Shown: positions 1 to 8,201, numbered from the stretch's first letter. The stretch: 64,000 nucleotides of DNA from Polynucleobacter sp. AP-Melu-500A-A1 (GCF_018882125.1 NZ_JACVOZ010000004.1:62001-126000), one strand, 5' to 3'. Translations and numbers: made by a program. Notes: generated from the letters alone by a model not told the origin.

Positions 1-608
1 AGTTGGGTGGCAAGCTGGTAATTGGAAATCACATCATCAATGTCCAAGAGGTATTCAAGGGTGTTTTCAATCTGGATGATCACTTTGCAACTGATGGTTC
101 TCAATTTAGCCACCTCTTGCACGATGGTGAATCACTGGAGTTTGGCAAGCTTTCACTCAAAGCAATATCGGTTCCTGGACATACTCCAGCCTGTATGGCC
201 TATGAAATTAGTGGTGCTTTGTTTGTGGGGGACACTTTATTTATGCCTGATGTTGGTACGGCTCGCTGCGACTTCCCCGGTGGTGATGCAAGGACTCTCT
301 ACCAATCGATTCAGAAAATACTGTCTTATCCCAAAGAAACCAAGCTCTATATGTGTCATGACTATCCACCCAGCGATCGTCCGGTCGAGTTTTGCAGCGA
401 CGTTGGTGCAGAAAAGGCTGCAAATATTCATGTGCATGATGGCATTACAGAAGAGCAATTTGTACAAATGCGTACCGCACGTGACAAGACCTTGGAAATG
501 CCTCATTTAATCTTGCCATCGATACAGGTCAATATTCGGGCAGGGCACTTTCCGGAAGCGGAAGCTAACGGTAGGGCCTATCTCAAAATTCCATTGAATG
601 TTCTCTGA
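1..608 (+). CDS. MBL-fold hydrolase, persulfide dioxygenase / Blh-like (5' end outside window)
   Basis: This is the C-terminal part of a metallo-beta-lactamase-fold protein. The visible region has SVPGHTPACMAY (metal-ligand His), FVGDTLFMPDVGTARCDFPG (bridging Asp) and MCHDYPP (last His), the pattern of ETHE1/Blh persulfide dioxygenases, which oxidise glutathione persulfide to sulfite. The N-terminal HxHxDH motif must lie before base 1, so the TTG at 3 is taken as internal. The stop overlaps the start of a BigR/SqrR-like repressor, which is the usual partner of such enzymes in sulfide detoxification operons. The family is fairly clear; the exact substrate is inferred. Confidence 0.8.
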   Translation, partial: LGGKLVIGNHIINVQEVFKGVFNLDDHFATDGSQFSHLLHDGESLEFGKLSLKAISVPGHTPACMAYEISGALFVGDTLFMPDVGTARCDFPGGDARTLYQSIQKILSYPKETKLYMCHDYPPSDRPVEFCSDVGAEKAANIHVHDGITEEQFVQMRTARDKTLEMPHLILPSIQVNIRAGHFPEAEANGRAYLKIPLNVL

Positions 609-927
609 TATCAATATGACGATTTCTAAAACTGAATTGAAAAAGATGCAGGCATCAGCTGACGATGCTTGCAAGCTCATGAAAGTACTATCCAATCGAG
701 ACCGCATGATGCTTTTATGCGAAATCGCCCAAGGAGAGAAGTGTGTCAGTGAGCTAGAGGCCGCTCTAGACTTGCATCAGCCAAGCCTATCTCAGCAATT
801 GACAGTGCTTCGCAAAGAAAAACTAGTGAAGACTCGCAGAGAAGGTAAACAGATCTACTACTCGCTTTCAAGCCAGGTTGCAGTTGCGGTGATGGGCTTG
901 CTCTATAAGCACTATTGCAAGAAGTGA
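598..927 (+). CDS. ArsR-family repressor, SqrR/BigR-like persulfide sensor
   Basis: A 109-residue winged-helix ArsR protein. The recognition helix region reads HQPSLSQQLTVLRKEKLV (about 60-77), followed by the wing EGKQIYYSL. Counted from the ATG at 598, cysteines fall at 41 and 107, the positions of the redox pair in SqrR and one residue from the BigR pair; these form a tetrasulfide bridge on meeting persulfides and release DNA. C25 and C49 are extra. The gene overlaps the upstream hydrolase by 11 bases; an ATG at 616 (Met7) would leave a 7-base gap, and neither start has a clear ribosome site. It probably represses its own sulfide-response operon. Confidence 0.85.
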   Translation: MFSDINMTISKTELKKMQASADDACKLMKVLSNRDRMMLLCEIAQGEKCVSELEAALDLHQPSLSQQLTVLRKEKLVKTRREGKQIYYSLSSQVAVAVMGLLYKHYCKK

Positions 928-983
928 ATTTTCTGCAAGTAGATATAAATTGAGTACTGGGTAGTATTCATCAGTATCAATCC

Positions 984-1014
984 AAGAGGTATATATTAGA
1001 ATGCACCTCTTTTA
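984..1014. terminator. possible bidirectional terminator between convergent genes
   Basis: A 7-base stem (984-990 with 1005-1011) encloses a 14-base loop and is followed by T-rich sequence, between the end of the ArsR gene and the end of the minus-strand membrane-protein gene. The long loop makes it a weak candidate. Confidence 0.35.
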
Positions 1015-1449
1015 TTTCACGGTCGATTTTTGTAAGTTTGGCAGCCCCCATTTAATGACTACATGGCAAAGGAAGGTAGCAAAGAAGCCTAAACCAACTA
1101 CCCAATGTACATAGATCACCAGGTCTCGGGTTTCTGCTGGCCCGTAATATAAAAGACCTCCCGTTATTAGTAGGATCAACATAAAAAATAATTGGCTAAA
1201 TCCGCTCAGCCCTTTTCGACCAGATTGATAACCTGCTTTGATATGAAATGGCAGAATTGAACCAAGCGCTAAGGTTGCTAGCATTGCACTGAGCCCATGA
1301 CTTACCAAAACAGTATGGTTAGCGAACAGTACACGCTCTATTTGCCATTCATGCCCCAATAAATAGAGACTGCCTGTAAGCGAGCACGAGAGCATTCCTA
1401 CCATCACAAGCGACTTTTGCCAGCTCGGCATTTTTCCAAGGCGCCTCAT
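1012..1449 (-). CDS. four-helix membrane protein with paired histidines, possible b-type cytochrome
   Basis: A 145-residue protein with about four transmembrane helices (roughly 13-32, 46-66, 84-103, 110-132). His45 and His51 sit at the start of helix 2, and His115 and His129 in helix 4, spacing that could hold heme b as in small DUF4405 or ferric-reductase-like proteins. It is the last gene of an operon with ApbE and an FMN-binding protein, overlapping apbE by 4 bases, so it may feed quinol or cytosolic electrons to the flavinylated partner. Family membership is inferred; heme binding is not shown by sequence alone. Confidence 0.55.
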   Translation of the reverse strand: MRRLGKMPSWQKSLVMVGMLSCSLTGSLYLLGHEWQIERVLFANHTVLVSHGLSAMLATLALGSILPFHIKAGYQSGRKGLSGFSQLFFMLILLITGGLLYYGPAETRDLVIYVHWVVGLGFFATFLCHVVIKWGLPNLQKSTVK

Positions 1450-2267
1450 ACAGCAATCTGAATGGCTTGTGCTTGATAGCGCTCAAAGCAGGGGTGATTC
1501 TGCTGTTTGGAGAGAGCGAGTACTTTAGTAAGGGCATCCGCGTAAACACATTCATTGGCAATAATGGAGAAGGATTCTGAAAATACATGATGAGTATCTA
1601 AATCTTTATCGGCTAGAGGGTTAATGATGTAGCTTTGCTGTTGATCTCTATTAAAGAAGTACAGGCCGCTCGTAGCTATCGCACCATTCATGAGCGATCC
1701 TATCTCAATTACATTGCTGGGTACTTTTGGATTGCGAATATGAATTGCCTGAGGTTCATTTCCAAAAATCCGCATATCACCCCCTGCATTAACGCTGCCT
1801 GAATGTATGCCATTGAATTTGAGGGTATTTACAGCCATATCCACTGCAAAGCCCTTGGCAATACCACCAAGATCTAAACACAATGGGAGTGACGAAATAA
1901 CGCAGTCTTGGCTGACAAATTGTAGATTTTCAATGCCACCAAAGTCGTGATGAGCTATGTCAATATTGCCAGGTAATAATTTAGCCTCTACTAGACGATG
2001 ACCAATACCGCAATTAAATAATCCCCCGGAATACTGATGAATATCTTGCGCTATTCGAATAATTTGGCTAGTCCAGGGGTCAATCGCAATAGCGCGGAGG
2101 TGGGCTTCACGATTGATTATCGAAAGCTCACTGTATTGATCATGAAAACTCATGAGGTTTTGTACTTTTACAATGGCAGAAAAAGCTAAGCTAATAGCCT
2201 CAGCGCCATTTTCAGGTTGGATAGATATTTCAACATAGGTACCAAGGAGTGGTTTGCAGCGCCTCAT
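1446..2267 (-). CDS. apbE: FAD:protein FMN transferase (ApbE)
   Basis: ApbE moves FMN from FAD onto a threonine of a target protein. Visible motifs: PLLGTYVEI (6-14), MSFHDQYSELS (39-49), DLGGIAKGFAVD (132-143), NAGGD (160-164), ATSG (198-201) and ADALTK (243-248), which carries the Mg-binding Asp and Thr. At 273 residues it is a little short for the family, and it lacks the usual N-terminal signal or lipobox: the protein begins directly with the LGT motif. It overlaps its neighbours by 4 bases on each side. The gene just upstream encodes an FMN-bind protein, the obvious substrate. Confidence 0.93.
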   Translation of the reverse strand: MRRCKPLLGTYVEISIQPENGAEAISLAFSAIVKVQNLMSFHDQYSELSIINREAHLRAIAIDPWTSQIIRIAQDIHQYSGGLFNCGIGHRLVEAKLLPGNIDIAHHDFGGIENLQFVSQDCVISSLPLCLDLGGIAKGFAVDMAVNTLKFNGIHSGSVNAGGDMRIFGNEPQAIHIRNPKVPSNVIEIGSLMNGAIATSGLYFFNRDQQQSYIINPLADKDLDTHHVFSESFSIIANECVYADALTKVLALSKQQNHPCFERYQAQAIQIAV

Positions 2268-2821
2268 TTTGGTCTTGCTGCCAATGCTGGAGTCTTGAGG
2301 GCTAGCTCATATAAAACCGCTACCCGTTTGACACCATCGGTAATATGCTTACAAGAAAGCGTTGCCCCGCCAATATTTTGAATATCTTGGTTCAGCTTAA
2401 TAGGATCATTGGCATTTTTTCCAATGAATTGCTTGCGCCATTGTGCATCACCTACTTCATATCCATAGGACTCAACATATTCCAAAATTTCAATGCCGGT
2501 GACATGACCTTGCGGGTTAATGCCCACAGCGTAGCTAATCATTTCATGCTTGCCGACTACTTCATCAACGATGAAGTAGCTTCCATCAGCAGCCCTCCAA
2601 ATCCGATCCCCTTGAAAAGGATGGCGAATACTTGATGCACTGCGCATTTTTTCCTGAAGATCTTCAGTAATGAGTATGGGGGCTTTGATAAATGATTTAT
2701 TGGGGAACAAGATCTTTTGGGCTTGTTCTGCAGAAACATAAATTTTGGCCTGAACCATCAATGGTGCACTCACCATGGCTAGTCCAGCAATAGCAAATGG
2801 AGTAGGTTTCCAGTTCATCAT
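2264..2821 (-). CDS. periplasmic FMN-binding domain protein, likely ApbE substrate
   Basis: A 185-residue protein with a signal peptide (about 1-25, ending MVQA). The C-terminal half is an FMN_bind domain; NIGGATLS (149-156) matches the flavinylation motif of NqrC/RnfG, with Thr154 as the probable attachment residue. The middle section (WRAADGSYFIVDEVVGKH, then GINPQGHVTGIEILEY) is typical of stand-alone FMN_bind proteins of iron-responsive clusters. It lies between the outer-membrane protein gene and apbE. Role proposed: a periplasmic electron carrier or reductase. Confidence 0.87.
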   Translation of the reverse strand: MMNWKPTPFAIAGLAMVSAPLMVQAKIYVSAEQAQKILFPNKSFIKAPILITEDLQEKMRSASSIRHPFQGDRIWRAADGSYFIVDEVVGKHEMISYAVGINPQGHVTGIEILEYVESYGYEVGDAQWRKQFIGKNANDPIKLNQDIQNIGGATLSCKHITDGVKRVAVLYELALKTPALAARPK

Positions 2822-2838
2822 CGATCTTTCTTTATCAT

Positions 2839-3753
2839 TTAGCTCAAAGGAAATCCAACTTTGACGATGAATTCATTGACAGAGTGGCTATCCCAGACTC
2901 GTGCATTGGAGCATTCAGCAGTGCCATCACCCATGCAGGTATTACCATTGAGTTGATAGCGCCAGGCACCAGTGATCCACCAATCTTTAGAGGCGTAGTG
3001 AATATTGGGACCAACAAAGCTTGCCTTTTGAACTTGGTTCTGAAGGTTGTAGCTCGAGTAATCGTTATGAAAGCGCGCTTCAACACCAGCCGACCATTTG
3101 GGTGCAAAACGATAGCTAGCCCCCACTAAAAAATCGAGCATCGACTCTGGAACATTACCATTGCCGATAAACTTTAATTGCTCATTAGCCACGACCACGT
3201 TCCCCGCTAAGATCAGGCGATCATCAATAAAGTTCGATTGCAATAAAAGACGCGCCTCAATCTCATTTTTATTTTTTCCAATTGTGGGCTCTAGGTAGAG
3301 CCCAATACCAACTGGGGATGTCACGGGATTGGTAATGCGATAGATGGCCTCTAGTGATCCGCCTTCGATGCCACTTTTTCTATAGGGGGTAGCTGGGTCA
3401 TGGCTTTCTGGAACGCCGTACCCTGCTGTACAAGTCGCAGAATTTCCACAAGCTTCCGGATTGGTGTAATTTTGATTGGCATTGGTGAAGTAGGAGTTAA
3501 TATAGCCGGCAATTTGCAAGTCGTTCGTCAAGCCATATTCAAGTTCGGTTCTTGCCGTCCATGCCTCATAGGTGCCGGCAGCTTGTTGTTGGTTGAGTTG
3601 CAGGCGCTGCTCAAATTCAAGGCTAGCTTTGGGCTGAAGATCCAAACTGTATATCCAACCAAATACCCCTTCACCTGCATAAGCAAATGAAAAGTGAAAG
3701 GTAGCGGCAATGAAAAGGCTAGAGGCGAGCAGTCTTTTGATGGTGAGTTTCAT
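2839..3753 (-). CDS. outer-membrane beta-barrel-like protein (DUF6662-like)
   Basis: A 304-residue protein with a signal peptide (about 1-26, ending AYA). The mature part has alternating beta-strand patterns such as LEFEQRLQLNQQQ, TARTELEYGLTNDLQIAGYI and GVEARFHNDYSSY, as in a small outer-membrane barrel. It is the first gene of the Fur-boxed operon and is followed after 17 bases by the FMN-binding protein gene. A loop holds two Cys (CGNSATC, about residue 101). I recognise the general family but not a specific function; it may be a channel or anchor for the redox partners. Confidence 0.65.
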   Translation of the reverse strand: MKLTIKRLLASSLFIAATFHFSFAYAGEGVFGWIYSLDLQPKASLEFEQRLQLNQQQAAGTYEAWTARTELEYGLTNDLQIAGYINSYFTNANQNYTNPEACGNSATCTAGYGVPESHDPATPYRKSGIEGGSLEAIYRITNPVTSPVGIGLYLEPTIGKNKNEIEARLLLQSNFIDDRLILAGNVVVANEQLKFIGNGNVPESMLDFLVGASYRFAPKWSAGVEARFHNDYSSYNLQNQVQKASFVGPNIHYASKDWWITGAWRYQLNGNTCMGDGTAECSNARVWDSHSVNEFIVKVGFPLS

Positions 3754-3785
3754 GTTTTAAGAGGGTGGTGGTTGAGAAGTCTAAA

Positions 3786-3800
3786 TAAGAATGATTCTTA
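3786..3800. promoter_or_regulatory. Fur-box-like palindrome 1
   Basis: A perfect 15-base inverted repeat, TAAGAATGATTCTTA, lies 32 bases upstream of the outer-membrane protein start. It matches the core of the Fur consensus (7-1-7 symmetry). It implies repression by iron-loaded Fur. Confidence 0.72.
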
Positions 3801-3808
3801 ATATAGCA

Positions 3809-3837
3809 TATCAAATGAGAATAATTCTCATTTGATA
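3809..3837. promoter_or_regulatory. Fur-box-like palindrome 2
   Basis: A perfect 29-base inverted repeat centred on base 3823, with core AATGAGAATAATTCTCATT. It agrees closely with the 19-base Fur consensus. It is 8 bases from palindrome 1, so two Fur dimers could bind side by side. It serves the minus-strand operon; the plus-strand DUF3820 gene starts 69 bases away and could also be affected. Confidence 0.82.
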
Positions 3838-3906
3838 AAATGACCACTACCGAATAAATGGCAAGAGCAATAGGGCTTTTCAGTTTTGCTTGTAAGATTT
3901 CTCTCT

Positions 3907-4149
3907 ATGGATTCGCAAGCGCTAGAGAAACTTGTTCTCATGAAAATGCCCTTTGGTAAACATGCTGGCCGTGCACTTGCAGATTTACCAGGCAATTACT
4001 TGGCTTGGTTTGCACGTGAAGGATTTCCTAAAGGTGAGCTTGGACAATTGCTTGAATTGATGCATACCCTAGACCACAATGGTTTAAGAGGTCTCTTGGC
4101 TCCTATACAGCGAGCCCATGGCTTAGAGCAAAAATCGAAATTACTTTAA
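3907..4149 (+). CDS. DUF3820 family protein
   Basis: An 80-residue protein, MPFGKHAGRALADLPGNYLA then WFAREGFPKGELGQLLELM, diagnostic of DUF3820 (sometimes called putative quorum-sensing-regulated virulence factor). I prefer the ATG at 3907 over an in-frame TTG at 3886, because the family begins close to this point. The 3' end overlaps the convergent nuclease gene by 9 bases. The biochemical role is unknown. Confidence 0.8.
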   Translation: MDSQALEKLVLMKMPFGKHAGRALADLPGNYLAWFAREGFPKGELGQLLELMHTLDHNGLRGLLAPIQRAHGLEQKSKLL

Positions 4150-5157
4150 GTTCACTATTGCAGTAACGCGATCTTGTTCATATTGAGTTTCTAAAGATTC
4201 TGGAGGGCTGCTGTGAATCAATATTGTTTGAATGGATGTTTGCGATTGAATCTGTGAGGCCACTTTTTGGGCTAAGCCCAGATTGCGATCATATTGAATC
4301 TGTACACTCGTGACCTTCCCCTCTTTAATTTGTGTAATGAGCCCATTCAATTTTGCCAAATCGTATTGGTCAAAAAAGAGGGGATACCAAGTACCTATCA
4401 TGGCTTTATAGGCATTGGGTTTTACGTCTATCGGCTTTGTTGCAGTAGTCTTTTGACTAATAGGAAGATGAAAATCAATCCCCGTTTTTTGTATTAATTC
4501 CTGATAAGAAATTGGTGGCATCATATTTGCTTCATTGGTATTTTCAATCCAATAAGCCCACGCAGAATTTTTAGCGGGGTCATAAACTAATTTATAAAGA
4601 TGTGTTGGAATAGTGACTCGACCTCTGCCAATGCTGCCAGCATTTCCAACTGAACCTGTGTATACGTAAATTTCACCAGGGATTCTTTTAGCATAGAGGC
4701 GCGTTGGCTCCTCTACATTCTTTGCCCAGATGCCTTGATTATTTTGTCTAGCCTGCGGCATCATATTTGCCAAAGAGAAGGATTGGGCCATCGATCTATC
4801 GGTACTCATATCTCCAGCTGGGGCATTGTGACCGCGGTCAAAGCCGCTCCCGCGGTAGTCTGAAAGCTGGGCACGCTCTGCAATTGGCAAGCGTGCCTCC
4901 TCGTAGAACTGATTGCTTCTTCGGGGGCGTTGGCCTGTCAGACTATTGCGACTCAGTTTTTCTAAGGTGTAGATTGGTTTTTTGTCCTGGGGGGAGTAGT
5001 AGATTGCAAAACTATCAAAGCAAAGATCTCTTCCCATTTGAGGACTTGTCGGAATTTCTTGTCCTGGGAATAAGTCTTTGCAGTCATCAAAAAGGGCAAA
5101 GGCGCTAATGGGCGCAAGCAGCAGAACAGCAAATAAGAGTTTTCGGATCGATCTCAT
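4141..5157 (-). CDS. secreted DNA/RNA non-specific endonuclease (NUC1 family)
   Basis: A 338-residue protein with a signal peptide (1-21, ending SAFA). DRGHNAPAGDM (107-117) is the NUC active-site motif with catalytic His110; LANMMPQ and QNNQGIWAKNVE (139-149) supply the Mg-binding Asn. The nuclease domain spans about 45-235. About 90 further residues (245-338) alternate beta and alpha and end DRVTAIVNLK, which loosely recalls an OmpA-C fold. It probably degrades extracellular or periplasmic nucleic acid for phosphorus and nitrogen. It has its own upstream region and no co-directional neighbour. Confidence 0.88.
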   Translation of the reverse strand: MRSIRKLLFAVLLLAPISAFALFDDCKDLFPGQEIPTSPQMGRDLCFDSFAIYYSPQDKKPIYTLEKLSRNSLTGQRPRRSNQFYEEARLPIAERAQLSDYRGSGFDRGHNAPAGDMSTDRSMAQSFSLANMMPQARQNNQGIWAKNVEEPTRLYAKRIPGEIYVYTGSVGNAGSIGRGRVTIPTHLYKLVYDPAKNSAWAYWIENTNEANMMPPISYQELIQKTGIDFHLPISQKTTATKPIDVKPNAYKAMIGTWYPLFFDQYDLAKLNGLITQIKEGKVTSVQIQYDRNLGLAQKVASQIQSQTSIQTILIHSSPPESLETQYEQDRVTAIVNLK

Positions 5158-5697
5158 GTTCTATAAGTGTAGGGGCTCGAGTAGTTTTTCATCTTTCATT
5201 TTCCTTTCCCTAGAAAATCCTCCCGCGATTAGAAAGCTTTAACTTCGCTCTAGGGCTAGTAATAATTGGAGCTAAATCGCCTGGATCTTAGGCTTAGCCA
5301 CCCTAATTTGGTTAATAAACCGATATCAATAATGCTTTGCATTCATTAGACGAAAGCCACTACCGGTAGAAAGATTGTTAGCAAAAAACACTAGATGTAT
5401 GGGTTTTCAGACCCAACCTTCATTCCAAATAGTAAAAAAGTCAAAATTTGAACGGTTTTTTATACTGTGAAATTAGTGAGTCCTAACTTCTATAAGTTAC
5501 TGAATTTATTGGATTAAATATAAATTCTGGGGGTATTATCAGAGTTTCACGGTAAACCAAGATCAAAAAGTTATTGAAAGTACTTTCTTTATTCTTGACT
5601 AGATATAAGAACCTTCTTAGGATGACTCATGTTTTATATATATTGCGCTGCAACATAAATGCTTATTTTAGTTTATGTCGAGCTTTGCAAACAATGA
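5158..5697. other. 540-base AT-rich intergenic region
   Basis: This lies between the divergent nuclease and lytic transglycosylase genes. I see no open frame of useful length, no strong terminator and no RNA gene. Apart from the candidate promoter at 5595-5623 it holds no recognisable element. Its length is unusual for this compact window. Confidence 0.6.
5595..5623 (+). promoter_or_regulatory. candidate sigma-70 promoter for the lytic transglycosylase gene
   Basis: TTGACT (5595-5600) and TAGGAT (5618-5623) are 17 bases apart, matching the -35 and -10 consensus at 5/6 and 4/6 positions. It would give a leader of about 70-100 bases. Found by eye only. Confidence 0.35.
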
Positions 5698-6681
5698 ATG
5701 AATAAATGTTTATCTAACAATTTGAGTGAAATGCAGAACCAGCAGCCAGCAGGATTGCTCGCTAAAGACCTGCTTGCCCATGCTATGGCTCCGGTCTACA
5801 GGGTCATTAATGGCATCCTCGTACTCTCCGTATTCACCATAGTCGGACTGTGGCTCTCTGGAAACGGCACTAATGCCGGTCCATTTGATTTGGCCCGATT
5901 CTTGGTTCCGGATGAAGCACGTCACATGGTTTGGGCGAATGGTTTTGGCATGCTCGACCAATACAAAGATTCTCGCCAGGCAGTTGATGCTCAGGCTAAC
6001 GGCTCAGATATTGCCTCTGTTCTCTATAGTCAGCCTTCAGCAGCGGGATTAAAAGGTGCTAAACAACAAACAATCGCCTTACTAATGCCTTCTGTAGCTC
6101 AGCTAGAGGTGAAATCAATCTCCCATTTGGCTGATCGCATTCCAAGTTCAAAGATGGACCCTCAGGCGCTCGATAGTAATTTGATGAGCTCAATACATAA
6201 CCAGCGTGCGATTGCAGATTTCTATGAAAAGAAATACAGCTTAGACCGCGCTAAGATTGAAGAGTATGTTTCGAACACAGTCTTAATTGCCAAAGAGGTC
6301 AATATTGATCCTGTGCTTTTGTTAGCAGTGATCTCTATTGAATCCAATTTCAATCCCAATACCAAAAGCCATGCTGGCGCTGAAGGTTTGATGCAAGTGA
6401 TGACTACTGTCCACAAAGACAAGTACGCGATCTTTGGTGGCACTTCTGTTGCAGCAAAACCAGAAGTTAATATTCGAGTCGGCGCCTATATCTTGAAATA
6501 CCTGATTGCCACAGCAGGTTCATTACGTAACGGTTTGAAGTTTTATGTTGGTGCTGCCAATGCAGAAGATGATGGCGGCTATGCAGATAAGGTATTAGCA
6601 GAACGCAATCGACTCATTGGTATTTGCCAAGATCGTTCTAATAATCGTTTAACTTTGAACGGTAAAGATTTGCGCTCATAA
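5698..6681 (+). CDS. membrane-anchored lytic transglycosylase (SLT domain)
   Basis: A 327-residue protein with one transmembrane helix near the N terminus (about 35-54) and a C-terminal SLT lysozyme-like domain. Glu215 in AVISIESNFNPN is the catalytic acid, and HAGAEGLMQVM (225-235) completes the motif; NIRVGAYILKYL and VGAANAEDDGGYADKV fit the later helices. It cleaves peptidoglycan glycan strands with 1,6-anhydro product formation. An alternative start is the ATG at 5731 (Met12). A strong hairpin terminator follows. The region between anchor and catalytic domain (60-170) has no domain I recognise. Confidence 0.88.
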   Translation: MNKCLSNNLSEMQNQQPAGLLAKDLLAHAMAPVYRVINGILVLSVFTIVGLWLSGNGTNAGPFDLARFLVPDEARHMVWANGFGMLDQYKDSRQAVDAQANGSDIASVLYSQPSAAGLKGAKQQTIALLMPSVAQLEVKSISHLADRIPSSKMDPQALDSNLMSSIHNQRAIADFYEKKYSLDRAKIEEYVSNTVLIAKEVNIDPVLLLAVISIESNFNPNTKSHAGAEGLMQVMTTVHKDKYAIFGGTSVAAKPEVNIRVGAYILKYLIATAGSLRNGLKFYVGAANAEDDGGYADKVLAERNRLIGICQDRSNNRLTLNGKDLRS

Positions 6682-6702
6682 AATTAAGATTGCTAAAACA
6701 AA

Positions 6703-6727
6703 AGCCACCCGAGGGTGGCTTTTTTAT
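6703..6727 (+). terminator. rho-independent terminator
   Basis: An AGCCACCC / GGGTGGCT stem (6703-6710 with 6713-6720) is followed by TTTTTTATT. It sits 20 bases after the transglycosylase stop. With A-rich sequence on its 5' side it may also work for the convergent FKBP gene. Confidence 0.88.
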
Positions 6728-6755
6728 TACGAGCAGTAAAACTGCAAAATCTTAC

Positions 6756-7103
6756 TTAGTTCACACCATGGAGTTCAACATCAAATACTAAAGTCGCGTT
6801 TGGTGGAATAACGCCACCAGCACCACGGGCACCATAACCCATCTCGGAAGGGATGATGAGCGTACGTTTGCCACCAATCTTCATACCAGCCACACCTTCG
6901 TCCCAGCCCTTGATCACATGACCGGCACCCAAAGGAAAGCTAAACAGTTGTCCACGGTCTAAGGAGCTATCAAACTTTTGACCTTTGTGATCCGCAGCAT
7001 TTTCATCATATAACCAGCCTGTGTAGTGCACATCGACATGTTTGCCCACAGCAGCTTCTGTACCCTCGCCAACAACAGTATCAATTTTTTGGAGTTCGCT
7101 CAT
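6756..7103 (-). CDS. FKBP-type peptidyl-prolyl cis-trans isomerase
   Basis: A 115-residue single FKBP domain with no signal peptide, so cytoplasmic. VDVHYTGWL (24-32), [37 protein letters not shown] and [20 protein letters not shown] are the conserved FKBP core residues. An AGGGA ribosome site precedes the ATG. It catalyses proline isomerisation during protein folding. Full length for the short bacterial type. Confidence 0.93.
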   Translation of the reverse strand: MSELQKIDTVVGEGTEAAVGKHVDVHYTGWLYDENAADHKGQKFDSSLDRGQLFSFPLGAGHVIKGWDEGVAGMKIGGKRTLIIPSEMGYGARGAGGVIPPNATLVFDVELHGVN

Positions 7104-7184
7104 AATTTCCCTATTTCATCTAAAAATGATTGACTAGTATATTCTGAGACTAATTGATTATCTAGGTGCAAGCTTTATAAACGT

Positions 7185-8201
7185 ATGACAAATTTTTGGC
7201 CTCATTCTGCCTATAAAACCTTAACTATTAGCCCGGATGGGCAATTATTGGTAACGGATGACTTTTTGCGAACCTATCTCCAGAGTCCAGAATTAAGTTT
7301 GGTGCCAGAGTCTTGTGCGGTAGAGCAAGCATTACATCAACGCCTCACCCAGAATCCTCGCTCCGAATTGACCGATCAAGAAATCGCCAATATGGCCGAT
7401 GAGGATATTCAGGAAAACTATCGCGTCTGGCTGCGTTACCGATCACGTCTTTTAGCCGCTAGCTCTTTAGAGAGTTTTTATATGAGCTTGTTTAAGGGTG
7501 ATGGTGTTGACGTGCCACCTCTGTTTGTTTCGCAGCTTGCGCAGATTTTTGTGAGACACATTTTGGGCGAAGAGGCTCATCCTCTAGAAGCAAGGATGGG
7601 GGAGTTATTTTTTAGAACCCAAAAAATTAGTGTTTTGGATGATGGCATTGTGATGGGCGCGGATCATGAAGTGGTAGATCGCAATGCACAGGGCGGTGAG
7701 ACTGGAAATATTATGGATTTACTTAAAGGGAAGTCCATGACAAGCAGGTCTGCAGATTTAGATGTTTTACATGAGGAAAATGCGCAGGAGTATTGGGCCA
7801 GAGATGAAGATTTTGATTTAGCGGTGCAGTTGAATTTCGGGCATGAGGCTATAAATCAATTTTCTCGTCTACTGGAAAAATGGATCTTGCACTTCCTCGG
7901 TGTACAAGTACGCATTACGCCGATGCAACAGATTCAAGACCCCAGATGGTCCTGGCATGTAGGCTTAGATGCTTGCGCAACAGTGATACTCAATAAGCTA
8001 TACAACAAAGATGTTCTTGACGCGGATGAGCTGGAAAAGATCATTTGCTTGTTTCGTCTAGACTTTATTGATGAGGCTGCTGTAACGAAGGTGCAAGCAG
8101 GCAAGCCAGTCTATATGGCGATTGCCATGAATGAGCTACAGCAGCTCAAGCTTAAACCCCAGAACCTATTATTCAATTTACCGCTAGCAAAAACGTCTTA
8201 G
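7185..8201 (+). CDS. DUF6352 family protein
   Basis: A 338-residue soluble protein that resembles the betaproteobacterial DUF6352 family; DPRWSWHVGLDACATVILN (about 247-265) is the most distinctive stretch. There is no signal peptide, membrane helix or catalytic motif that I recognise. The ATG at 7185 was chosen because the family begins with a short hydrophilic segment. It overlaps the convergent MFS gene by 4 bases through interlocked stop codons. Function unknown. Confidence 0.62.
   Translation: MTNFWPHSAYKTLTISPDGQLLVTDDFLRTYLQSPELSLVPESCAVEQALHQRLTQNPRSELTDQEIANMADEDIQENYRVWLRYRSRLLAASSLESFYMSLFKGDGVDVPPLFVSQLAQIFVRHILGEEAHPLEARMGELFFRTQKISVLDDGIVMGADHEVVDRNAQGGETGNIMDLLKGKSMTSRSADLDVLHEENAQEYWARDEDFDLAVQLNFGHEAINQFSRLLEKWILHFLGVQVRITPMQQIQDPRWSWHVGLDACATVILNKLYNKDVLDADELEKIICLFRLDFIDEAAVTKVQAGKPVYMAIAMNELQQLKLKPQNLLFNLPLAKTS

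Noticed and set aside
3-608. Complete short MBL protein starting at TTG 3
   Set aside because: The essential N-terminal metal motif is missing and the frame runs to the window edge, so it is a cut gene.
2345-3690. Plus-strand reading frames across the minus-strand redox operon
   Set aside because: They lie antisense to well-supported genes, lack ribosome sites and show no family features.
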